Assembly (NCBI GenBank): GCA_003156495.1
Contig: PMHC01000328.1
Span: 3,148 to 19,038 of the forward strand
Source of the DNA: Acidobacteriaceae bacterium
Lineage (GTDB): Bacteria > Acidobacteriota > Terriglobia > Terriglobales > Acidobacteriaceae
Direction: 5' to 3'
Length of the DNA stretch: 15,891 bases
Shown here: piece by piece, positions 7,016 through 13,928 of the stretch
Numbering within the stretch: position 1 is the first letter of the stretch
Layout of the letters: each line of letters opens with the position of its first letter
The notes under the pieces: model-generated
The model's input: the letters and a program-made list of their open reading frames with translations, nothing else
The model's database searches: none
What the model was told of the DNA's origin: nothing
Position numbers and translations under genes: made by a program

Positions 7016-7298
7016 TCATGGAAGATATCTATATGGATCGCCTATTATGAGCGGGACCGGGTTAGACGCCAATCGTGGAGCCACGACGCTGGAGAGCGCC
7101 GTGGCGCGGCTCTATCGCAAAATGCATGAGCACTCCAAACAGGTGGTTGTCGTGACCGATTCAAGCAAGTTGAGCAAAGTCAACTTCGCTTTGATTTGCC
7201 CGATTAGCAAGCTTCATTTGCCGATTACCGACATCGGGACTTCAGCGCAAGTGCTCAAGCCTTTTGTCGAGCAGGGAATTAAGATCTTGCGCGTTTAG
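7015..7298 (+). pseudogene. DeoR-family regulator remnant (C-terminal third, frameshifted)
   Basis: Translation gives FMEDIYMDRLL then, one frame over, SGTGLDANRGATTLES through to ILRV and a stop at 7296-7298. This aligns with residues 168-261 of the intact DeoR protein at 2218-3003 (FIDDIHLDRLFLSVVGLD...), with about half of 77 residues identical by eye, including RKM.EHS.QVVVV.DSSK. The first 167 residues, with the DNA-binding domain, are absent. Loss of one base around 7043-7047 explains the frame change (DRL-F-M-S expected). Codon use is GC-rich like the genes downstream, so this is an old host paralogue and not a recent copy of the AT-rich gene. It ends 65 bases before the GH3 start, suggesting GH3 once had its own adjacent DeoR regulator. 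A short peptide from ATG 7047 (83 codons) remains open but has no good ribosome-binding site. The stretch 6900-6971 shows nothing recognisable. Confidence 0.8.
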
Positions 7299-7349
7299 CG
7301 CCGCCAATGTCCCGCGGTTTTGCGCTTGTTATCACCCCCTTATCTTCAT

Positions 7350-7354
7350 GGAGG
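7350..7354 (+). promoter_or_regulatory. Shine-Dalgarno site deciding the GH3 start
   Basis: GGAGG ends 8 nt before the ATG at 7363. It overlaps the in-frame ATG at 7348, which therefore cannot be the start served by it. The choice of 7363 leaves a clean signal peptide. Confidence 0.8.
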
Positions 7355-7362
7355 CTTATTTT

Positions 7363-10068
7363 ATGTTTTGTTTCCGCTTTGCCGGCGCAGCGATTTTGTC
7401 GTGCCTGGTTGCTCAATTGGCGGGCTTAGCGATTTTAGTTCAGCGCGCGCGGGCGCAAGAGCCGGCCTGCGCTGGCACTCTCACCGCCGAAGCGTTAAAC
7501 GCACGCATCGATGCGCTGATTGCGCGGATGACGCCCGAAGAACGCATCGCACAGCTGCAGGATCGCGCACCGGCGATTCCGCGGCTGGGCATTCCGGTCT
7601 ACAACTGGTGGAACGAGGGGCTGCACGGAATTGCGCGCAACGGCTATGCAACGGTTTTTCCGCAAGCCATCGGTCTGGCCGCAACCGCCGATCCGGAGCT
7701 GATGCGGCAGGTGGGCGAGGTGGTTTCCACCGAGGCGCGCGCCAAATTCAATGCGCACATCGAGGGTGATTCGTCGCGCTACGCCGGGCTCACCATCTGG
7801 TCGCCCAACATCAACATCTTTCGCGATCCGCGTTGGGGGCGCGGGCAGGAGACTTACGGCGAAGATCCTTTTTTGACCGGAACGCTGGCGGCTGGTTTTA
7901 TTGGCGGACTGCAGGGCGAGGTCGGGCAATTTTATCTGCGCGCCGACGCCACGCCCAAGCACTTTGCCGCGCATAGCGGCCCGGAGTCGATTCGCGATGG
8001 CTTCAACTCGGTGGTCAGCGAACACGATTTGAACGACACGTATCTGGCGGCCTTTCGTCGCGAGACCGGCGAGGAAGGCGCGGCCGCCGTGATGTGCTCG
8101 TATAACGCGATCAACGGCGTGCCGGCCTGCGCCAACCCGTCGCTGCTCGATGAAAGAATGCGCGGACTGTGGAGCTTTCGCGGCTATGTCGTTTCCGATT
8201 GCGACGCCGTTGGCGAAGTGACCGACTACTTGCACTACACCGCCGACAACGAACATGGAGCGGCGGCTTCACTGCGCGCTGGCGTCGATCTCGATTGCGG
8301 TTCGACCTATCGGCATTTGGAAGGCGCTCTGCTCCAGGGATTGATCGAAGAGAAAGAGATCAATCGCGCGCTGCATCGCCTTTTGCTGGCCCGTATGCGG
8401 CTGGGTATGCTGCAGCCGGCCGCATGTTCGCCGTATGCACAAATTCCAGCGACCGAGATTGATACGCCGGCACATCGCGCGCTGGCGCTGCGCGCCGCCG
8501 AAGAGTCGATAGTGCTGCTGCGCAACGACCGCACTGGCTCCGGCGCGCCGCTGTTGCCGCTCGATCCGCGAGGCAAAACCATCGCCGTGATCGGCCCCAG
8601 CGCGCAACTGCTTTCCGTTGTCGAGGCCAACTATCATGGGACAGCCTATGACGCCGAGAGCCTTTACGATGGCCTGCGCCGCGCGCTGCCGCCGGAGGCG
8701 CGTCTGATTTATGCGCAGGGTGCGAATCTTGCGCCGGGAGCGACGGTTCCCGTGCCGCCCACGGCTTTTGTTGGCGGCGGGTTGCAGGGCGATTACTTCC
8801 GCAACGCCGCACTGAGCGGCGAGCCGGCGCTGACGCGCAAAGACGCGCGCATCGATTTCGATTTCGACCGCGTTTCGCCCGTTGCGCAACAGAGCGCAGC
8901 CTGGGCCGTTAGCGACGGCGAGCTGTATTCGATTCGCTGGACGGGAAAGTTGCAACCGCCGGCGACCGGGAGCTATCGATTGCGCGTGATTGTCGACCGC
9001 TGCTTCGACTGCAAGGGGCACGACGGTTATCGGCTTTGGATCGACGGCAACCTTATGCTCGACGACGATGGTGCGCGCAAGACCGCCGACAGCGTCACTC
9101 TGGATTGGAAGGCGGCCACGGCGCATGATCTGCGCTTGGAATTGCTGCACAGCGGCGAGGATCAAGGGATTCATCTGGAGTGGGAGGCGCCTGCCGAGGC
9201 GCAGCGCGCCGAAGCATTGGAGACCGCGCGCAAGGCCGACGTGATTCTGGCGCTGGTTGGCATTTCGCCCGATCTGGAGGGCGAAGCGCTGTCGATCAAG
9301 ATTCCTGGCTTTACCGGCGGCGACCGCGATGATTTGAGATTGCCGGAAACGCAGCGCGATTTGTTGCAGTCATTGGCCGCATTGCGCAAGCCGATGATCA
9401 TTGGCCTCACCTCTGGCAGTCCGGTGGCGACCGCTGATCTAACGGCAGCGATGCATCAACCGCTGGCGCTGCTTGAACTTTGGTATCCAGGCGAGGAAGG
9501 CGGCGCGGCGTTGGCGCATTTGCTAACCGGCGCGGTCTCGCCTTCGGGCCGGTTGCCTGTTACTGTTTATCGCTCGGCCGGCGATTTGCCGCCCTTTACT
9601 GATTATTCGATGGCGCATCGCGGCTATCGCTATATCGATGCGCGCACGCCGGTTGAGTACCGCTTTGGTTTTGGACTCGGGTATAGCCGCTTTGCGTACT
9701 CTGTCGCGCGGCCTGAAGTTGCGGAATTGCGCGCCGGTTCTCCACTACGCGTTCAGACCGAATTGCGCAATGTCGGCGATCGCGAGGCCGACGAGGTGGC
9801 CGAACTTTATCTGATTCCGCCGCAGACTGACGGCGCGCCGCGCCTGACTTTACAAGGCGTGCAGCGGGTTCATTTGAAGGCGGGCGAATCGCGCGCGGTT
9901 GAGTTCCCGCTTTCGCCGCGACAACTGAGTCTGGTCGACGGGCAGGGCAAACGCGCCGTGCGGCCCGGCCTTTATCGCGTGTATGTGGGCGGCGCGCAGC
10001 CGCGGAATCCGAAAGCGGAGGGTACGGTTTTTCGCATTGTTGGCGCGGCGGTCGATCTGCCGGAGTAA
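7363..10068 (+). CDS. Exported GH3 glycosidase, beta-xylosidase-like, with PA14 domain
   Basis: The 901-aa protein is a family 3 glycoside hydrolase that would release sugars from the non-reducing end of oligosaccharides in the periplasm or outside. A signal peptide spans about 1-31 (FAGAAILSCLVAQLAGLAILV, cleavage after ARA). The (beta/alpha)8 domain follows, with the beta-xylosidase-type signatures YNWWNEGLHGIARNG, ATVFPQAIGLAAT, PKHFAAHSGPESIRDGF and GYVVSDCDAVGEV; Asp279 in SDCD is the expected nucleophile. The second domain is split by a PA14 domain at about 469-610 (LQGDYFRNAALSGEPALTR to LEWEAP), a carbohydrate-binding-type insertion. After it comes LEGEAL (Glu639/Glu641), one of which is the likely acid/base, and GGDRDDLRLP. 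A fibronectin-III-like domain closes the chain (about 785-895). The sequence motifs favour xylosidase/arabinosidase over glucosidase, but exact specificity cannot be read. It is followed on the same strand by the GH20 gene after 115 bases. Confidence 0.92.
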   Translation: MFCFRFAGAAILSCLVAQLAGLAILVQRARAQEPACAGTLTAEALNARIDALIARMTPEERIAQLQDRAPAIPRLGIPVYNWWNEGLHGIARNGYATVFPQAIGLAATADPELMRQVGEVVSTEARAKFNAHIEGDSSRYAGLTIWSPNINIFRDPRWGRGQETYGEDPFLTGTLAAGFIGGLQGEVGQFYLRADATPKHFAAHSGPESIRDGFNSVVSEHDLNDTYLAAFRRETGEEGAAAVMCSYNAINGVPACANPSLLDERMRGLWSFRGYVVSDCDAVGEVTDYLHYTADNEHGAAASLRAGVDLDCGSTYRHLEGALLQGLIEEKEINRALHRLLLARMRLGMLQPAACSPYAQIPATEIDTPAHRALALRAAEESIVLLRNDRTGSGAPLLPLDPRGKTIAVIGPSAQLLSVVEANYHGTAYDAESLYDGLRRALPPEARLIYAQGANLAPGATVPVPPTAFVGGGLQGDYFRNAALSGEPALTRKDARIDFDFDRVSPVAQQSAAWAVSDGELYSIRWTGKLQPPATGSYRLRVIVDRCFDCKGHDGYRLWIDGNLMLDDDGARKTADSVTLDWKAATAHDLRLELLHSGEDQGIHLEWEAPAEAQRAEALETARKADVILALVGISPDLEGEALSIKIPGFTGGDRDDLRLPETQRDLLQSLAALRKPMIIGLTSGSPVATADLTAAMHQPLALLELWYPGEEGGAALAHLLTGAVSPSGRLPVTVYRSAGDLPPFTDYSMAHRGYRYIDARTPVEYRFGFGLGYSRFAYSVARPEVAELRAGSPLRVQTELRNVGDREADEVAELYLIPPQTDGAPRLTLQGVQRVHLKAGESRAVEFPLSPRQLSLVDGQGKRAVRPGLYRVYVGGAQPRNPKAEGTVFRIVGAAVDLPE

Positions 10069-10103
10069 CGGCGGCAAGGGCGGTCAATCTGTTTGCCGCA
10101 TTC

Positions 10104-10129
10104 GAGAGAATCGAATCGGTTATTCTCTC
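10104..10129. other. Inverted repeat in the GH3-GH20 gap
   Basis: GAGAGAAT (10104-10111) and ATTCTCTC (10122-10129) are exact inverted copies separated by 10 nt. No T-run follows, so a terminator is unlikely; a protein-binding site or a processing hairpin between the two glycosidase genes is possible. Confidence 0.4.
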
Positions 10130-10150
10130 TAATACGGCCATATCAAACGA

Positions 10151-10170
10151 AATCGATTACGAAAACGATT
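10151..10170. promoter_or_regulatory. LacI-type operator candidate upstream of the GH20 gene
   Basis: The 20-bp sequence AATCGATTACGAAAACGATT is symmetric at 8 of 10 positions and has CG at its exact centre, the hallmark of LacI-family sites. On the minus strand 10173-10160 reads TGCAATCGTTTTCG, which fits the cre-like pattern TGNAANCGNTNNCA at all but the last fixed base. It ends 14 bases before the GH20 ATG. No LacI-type gene is in the window, so its regulator would be encoded elsewhere. Confidence 0.5.
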
Positions 10171-10183
10171 GCAATGAGGGACT

Positions 10184-12298
10184 ATGACTATTCACCTTTT
10201 TAAAAGAGTAATTCTTTGTATGGATGCGATGCTCGTTGCCTTGTTCATGCTTTTTGCGCTGCAGGCTTGGGCGCAAAAGCCAACGTTGCTGCCGGCGCCG
10301 CGCGAGGCGCAGTGGTCAGGCGAGACGGCCTCTGTCGCGCGCATCGCGATTGAAGTTCCTGGCGGCGACGCTGAGGACAAGTTCGCCGCGCGCGATCTGG
10401 AAGAGGCGGCGCGCGCAGTGGGAATCGACGTAGGCGTAAAGGATGCCTATCGCATCGTTTTGCTGCGCGGCAATAGCGCGGAGGCAAAGCCGTTGCTGGC
10501 GCAGAATCATCTGGCGCTGAGCGCGGAAATGAGCGCGGAAGGTTATGCGCTGATCGTCGGCCCGAAGCGCGCCGCCGTCATCGCGGATTCCTCGGCGGGT
10601 GTTTTCTACGGCGTGCAGACGCTGCGCCAACTTTTGCCCGTCGGCAAAGAGAAGGCTACTCTGCCCGTGGGAACCGTGCGCGATTGGCCGGCGATGAAGT
10701 ATCGCGGCATCGACGACGATCTTTCGCGCGGACCCTTTCCGACGATGGAGTTTCTCAAGCATCAGATCCGAATTTTCGCCGGCTTCAAGACCAACATCTA
10801 TTCGCCTTATATGGAGCATGTGCTGCTGTTTGCCGACCATCCGCTGACGGCGCCGGAGGGCGGAACGCTGACGCCGGAGATGGTGCGCGAATTGGTTGCA
10901 TACGCGCGCCAGTACCACGTCACGATCGTGCCCGAGCAGGAGGCCATCGGTCATCTGCATCACATTTTGAAGTACGACATTTATCAGGATGTGGTCGAAA
11001 CGCCCAATGGCCACGTGCTGGCGCCCGGCCAGGCTGGAACTCTGCCGCTCATCAAGGATTGGTTCACGCAGATCGCCGCCGAATTTCCTTCGCCGTTTTT
11101 GCACATTGGCGCCGACGAAACCTTCGATCTGGGGCAGGGACGCACGCGCCCGGCGATTGCGGAAAAAGGCTACGGTCCGGTCTATGTCGATTTTCTGACG
11201 CAGATTCACGACACGCTGAAGCCGCTTAACCGGCGGTTGCTCTTTTGGGGAGACATCGGCGGCAGCGATCCGGCGGCGGTGGCGCGTTTACCCAAAGACA
11301 TGATCGCCATTCCGTGGAATTACTGGGATTCCGAAGGCTTTGAAAAGATGCTCGAACCCTTCGCCAAACAAGGGATCGAGACCTGGGTGGCGCCCGGCGA
11401 TGGCAACTGGAATGAGGTTTCTCCGTCGGCGCGCAGTGCCTTTGCCAACATCCGCGGCTTTATTCGTGACGGACAGAAGATGGGATCGACCGGCGCGCTA
11501 ACGACCATTTGGAACGACGATGGCGAAGGGCTATTCAATCTTGACTGGTACGGAGCGCTGTTTGGCGCCGTCGCCGCTTGGCAGCCGGGTGAAAGCTCGA
11601 TTGCGGATTATCAGGCCGGCTACGGACGCGTTTTCCATGGCGATGCGGGTGGTCGCATCGACGCCGCGGAGAAGAAGCTGATCGACGCCATGTCTGCGCT
11701 CGGCCGTTCGCAAACCGACTATAGCAGCGACACGCTTTTCTGGATGGATCCTTGGAGCAAGGAAGGGCAGATCGTTTCCGCCAAGGTGCTGCCGGTGGCT
11801 GCTGAAATGCGCAAAGACGCCGAGGAGGCGATCGAGCTGATTTTGAAAGCCCGGCGCGACGATCCGTCGCTGCGCGAGTCCGACGCTTTGCGCGCCATGG
11901 AAATGGGCGCGCGGCGCATCGATTTCATCGGCATGAAATTCGAGCTGGCGCAGCAGATTGTCCACGACTACGCTTACGTCTACGCGCATCAAAAAGACGA
12001 AAAGGACCGCTCGCAACTGCGCAACATGCTCGATGAGATCAGCAGCATGTTCGGCCGCTGCCAGGATCTTCGCGACGGATACTCGGCCACCAAGTCCGCC
12101 TACACTAAAGTGTGGCTCAGCGAGAACACGCCCTACTGGCTGGAGAACGTGACGGTGCGCTACGACCTGCGCATTCAACAGTGGCAGCTGCGCGGCGAGC
12201 GCCTTCGCGAAACCGCCGATGACTTCGAGCTGCATCGCCCTCTGCCGTCGCCAGAAACGCTGGGACTGCCTGCCGATGGCGCGGCGACCAATCAGTAA
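10184..12298 (+). CDS. Exported GH20 beta-N-acetylhexosaminidase-like enzyme
   Basis: This 704-aa protein is a family 20 glycoside hydrolase, which removes terminal GlcNAc or GalNAc through substrate-assisted catalysis. A signal peptide covers about 1-31 (MDAMLVALFMLFALQAWAQ). An N-terminal GH20b-type domain follows (about 32-165; GYALIVGPKRAAVIADSSAG, VFYGVQTLRQLLP). The catalytic barrel starts at DWPAMKYRGIDDDLSRGPFP and holds HIGADET with the Asp311-Glu312 pair that polarises the acetamido group and donates the proton. TTIWNDDGEG lies near the barrel end. Residues about 480-704 form a long, mostly helical, charged region that is not part of the classical catalytic domain. ATG 10184 is chosen because GAGGG (10176-10180) precedes it; Met13 (10220) is an alternative. 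A LacI-type palindrome precedes it and a strong terminator follows. It may be read from its own promoter or with GH3. True substrate uncertain. Confidence 0.9.
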   Translation: MTIHLFKRVILCMDAMLVALFMLFALQAWAQKPTLLPAPREAQWSGETASVARIAIEVPGGDAEDKFAARDLEEAARAVGIDVGVKDAYRIVLLRGNSAEAKPLLAQNHLALSAEMSAEGYALIVGPKRAAVIADSSAGVFYGVQTLRQLLPVGKEKATLPVGTVRDWPAMKYRGIDDDLSRGPFPTMEFLKHQIRIFAGFKTNIYSPYMEHVLLFADHPLTAPEGGTLTPEMVRELVAYARQYHVTIVPEQEAIGHLHHILKYDIYQDVVETPNGHVLAPGQAGTLPLIKDWFTQIAAEFPSPFLHIGADETFDLGQGRTRPAIAEKGYGPVYVDFLTQIHDTLKPLNRRLLFWGDIGGSDPAAVARLPKDMIAIPWNYWDSEGFEKMLEPFAKQGIETWVAPGDGNWNEVSPSARSAFANIRGFIRDGQKMGSTGALTTIWNDDGEGLFNLDWYGALFGAVAAWQPGESSIADYQAGYGRVFHGDAGGRIDAAEKKLIDAMSALGRSQTDYSSDTLFWMDPWSKEGQIVSAKVLPVAAEMRKDAEEAIELILKARRDDPSLRESDALRAMEMGARRIDFIGMKFELAQQIVHDYAYVYAHQKDEKDRSQLRNMLDEISSMFGRCQDLRDGYSATKSAYTKVWLSENTPYWLENVTVRYDLRIQQWQLRGERLRETADDFELHRPLPSPETLGLPADGAATNQ

Positions 12299-12357
12299 AT
12301 TTATTTTGACGGAGGCGCATTTCGATTTCCGCCAATAAAACACGCACTGCAATTCGA

Positions 12358-12394
12358 TCGCCGGAGCTGATTGCATCAGCTCCGGCGAGTTTTT
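12358..12394 (+). terminator. Rho-independent terminator after the GH20 gene
   Basis: A perfect 14-bp stem (12358-12371 with 12375-12388), GC-rich, with a TGC loop is followed by GTTTTT. It lies 59 bases after the GH20 stop and marks the end of the glycosidase transcript. Confidence 0.92.
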
Positions 12395-12425
12395 CATGGA
12401 AGCAAAATCGCCGGAGATTTATGAT

Positions 12426-12442
12426 AAAGCAGGTACTGCTTT
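12426..12442 (+). other. Small stem-loop before the acyltransferase gene
   Basis: AAAGCAG and CTGCTTT pair exactly around GTA. It lies between the GH20 terminator and the acyltransferase ATG. It may be a leader hairpin or a remnant terminator; nothing else recognisable is seen in 12395-12529, where I could not find a convincing promoter. Confidence 0.35.
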
Positions 12443-12529
12443 TCGGGCTCTGCTACTTTTGTCCCGCCTCTCAGTCCCACTGGCACAATAATTTCCGTGC
12501 ACATTACCGCGGGATGGTGATTTCTGTTT

Positions 12530-13681
12530 ATGGCCGATATTTCCAGCGTTCTTCAAACGAAGAGCCACTATCAAATTCTTGACGGCTTGCGCGGCGTGGC
12601 TGCGATGCTGGTTGTGATCTTTCATCTTTTTGAAACCTATTCGAATGGCGATCACACCAAACAGATTTTGAATCATGGCTATTTGGCGGTTGATTTCTTT
12701 TTTCTACTTTCAGGATTCGTGATTGCCTATGCATACGACGATCGCTGGGGGCGGATGAGCTATGGAAATTTTTTCAAGCGGCGGCTGATTCGCTTGCATC
12801 CGATGGTGATTATGGGCAGCGTGGTCGGCGCGGCGCTTTTTTATTTTCAAACCGGTCCGGCCTTTCCCACGATTGCGGCAACTCCCGTATGGCGGGTGCT
12901 GCTGGTTATGTTGGTGGGGTGCACGCTGATTCCTCTGACGCCTGCGATGGACATTCGCGGTTGGCAGGAGATGCATCCGCTCGACGGACCGGCATGGTCG
13001 CTGTTTTTTGAATATGTGGGAAACATCCTTTACGCGTTTGTGATTCGCCGGCTATCGAACAAGGCGCTGGGCGTGGTGGTGCTTTTGGCGGCGGCGCTTC
13101 TGATTCATCTGGGAATAACGAGTCCCCATGGAGACGTGATCGGCGGCTGGAGCGTCACTCCGGCGCAGCTTCACGTTGGATTTACGCGCCTGCTGTTTCC
13201 CTTTTTGGCCGGCATTTTGTTAATGCGCATCGGCAAGCGAATTCACGTGCGGGGCGCGTTCATGATTTGCAGCGTGTTGGTCGCCGCTGTTTTATGTATG
13301 CCGAGAGTAGGGGGAAGCCAGCATTTATGGTGGAATGGAATGTACGATTCGCTGGCCATCATTCTTGTGTTTCCCCTCATCGTGGCTATGGGCGCCGGCG
13401 GCAGTATTGAAGGAAAGATGCAGAGTAGGGTTTGTAAACTCTTCGGAGAAATTTCCTATCCGTTGTATATAACGCACTATCCTTTGATCTATATCTATAC
13501 CGCGTGGGTTACGCGCGAGAAGATCCCTCCGCTGCAAGGCGCGATTGCGGGCGCGGTGTTGCTGGCCGTCGCGATCGCGCTGGCCTATTTGTGCTTGAAG
13601 TTGTATGACGAGCCGGTCAGACGATGGCTCGGCCGCAGATTTCTTGCCCAGCGGCAGAAACCAGAAAGCGTTCGCGCTTAG
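12530..13681 (+). CDS. Acyltransferase 3 family integral membrane protein (OafA/YrhL type)
   Basis: The 383-aa protein belongs to the acyltransferase-3 family, inner-membrane enzymes that O-acylate sugars of lipopolysaccharide, capsule, peptidoglycan or small molecules. The family's Arg-x10-His motif is present at the start of the first helix (Arg21 to His32 in LRGVAAMLVVIFHLFE). It is followed by FFFLLSGFVIAYAYDDRW and RRLIRLHPM, both typical. About ten hydrophobic segments run through the chain, and the end carries LKLYDEPVRRWLGRRFL, the usual C-terminal helix motif. No SGNH domain is fused. The length is standard. The ATG at 12530 lacks a strong ribosome-binding site (only GGGATGG some 13 bases upstream). 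It is a single-gene unit between two hairpins, and its acceptor cannot be told from context. Confidence 0.9.
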   Translation: MADISSVLQTKSHYQILDGLRGVAAMLVVIFHLFETYSNGDHTKQILNHGYLAVDFFFLLSGFVIAYAYDDRWGRMSYGNFFKRRLIRLHPMVIMGSVVGAALFYFQTGPAFPTIAATPVWRVLLVMLVGCTLIPLTPAMDIRGWQEMHPLDGPAWSLFFEYVGNILYAFVIRRLSNKALGVVVLLAAALLIHLGITSPHGDVIGGWSVTPAQLHVGFTRLLFPFLAGILLMRIGKRIHVRGAFMICSVLVAAVLCMPRVGGSQHLWWNGMYDSLAIILVFPLIVAMGAGGSIEGKMQSRVCKLFGEISYPLYITHYPLIYIYTAWVTREKIPPLQGAIAGAVLLAVAIALAYLCLKLYDEPVRRWLGRRFLAQRQKPESVRA

Positions 13682-13746
13682 TTTTGCCGAGAGTGAATAA
13701 AGATTCAATTCGCGTTTGAGTCACCATTCCAATAGCAAAAAATGAC

Positions 13747-13773
13747 GAGGCCGAGAAGATGAATCTCGGCCTT
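13747..13773. terminator. Terminator-like hairpin after the acyltransferase gene
   Basis: AGGCCGAGA (13748-13756) pairs exactly with TCTCGGCCT (13764-13772) around a 7-nt loop. Six A residues lie just upstream (13737-13742), so the U-run belongs to a minus-strand transcript, and the plus-strand side has none. It probably still ends the acyltransferase transcript imperfectly, or stops antisense reading. Confidence 0.55.
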
Positions 13774-13913
13774 GGCTTATGCGGATGCTTAACCGCTCAA
13801 AGCCGCGTGGTTGTGCGCTGAAACTGTGGCCCGCGCTAAACTAACACTGCCGCTGGCATAAAAATCAGGCGGGCTACGGCCGAGCCGCGCACGATCCAGC
13901 CAGGGATTATCTT

Positions 13914-13920
13914 AAGGAGT
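13914..13920 (+). promoter_or_regulatory. Shine-Dalgarno site deciding a GTG start
   Basis: AAGGAGT lies 8 nt before the GTG at 13929. This strong site, and the signal peptide that begins there, support GTG rather than a later ATG as the initiation codon. Confidence 0.85.
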
Positions 13921-13928
13921 TCATCGCA

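Noticed and set aside
6751..7050. Open frame overlapping the end of the receptor gene
   Set aside because: Its first half is the receptor sequence in another frame; only its last dozen residues are meaningful, as the start of the DeoR remnant.
10316..11209. Long minus-strand open frame opposite the GH20 gene, and similar ones opposite GH3 (7495-8256, 8269-9174)
   Set aside because: These are shadows produced by high-GC codon use on the coding strand; no family motifs, no ribosome-binding sites.
12481..12497. TGGCAC as a possible sigma-54 -24 element before the acyltransferase gene
   Set aside because: At the required distance the -12 element reads TTTC instead of TTGC, losing the essential GC pair.
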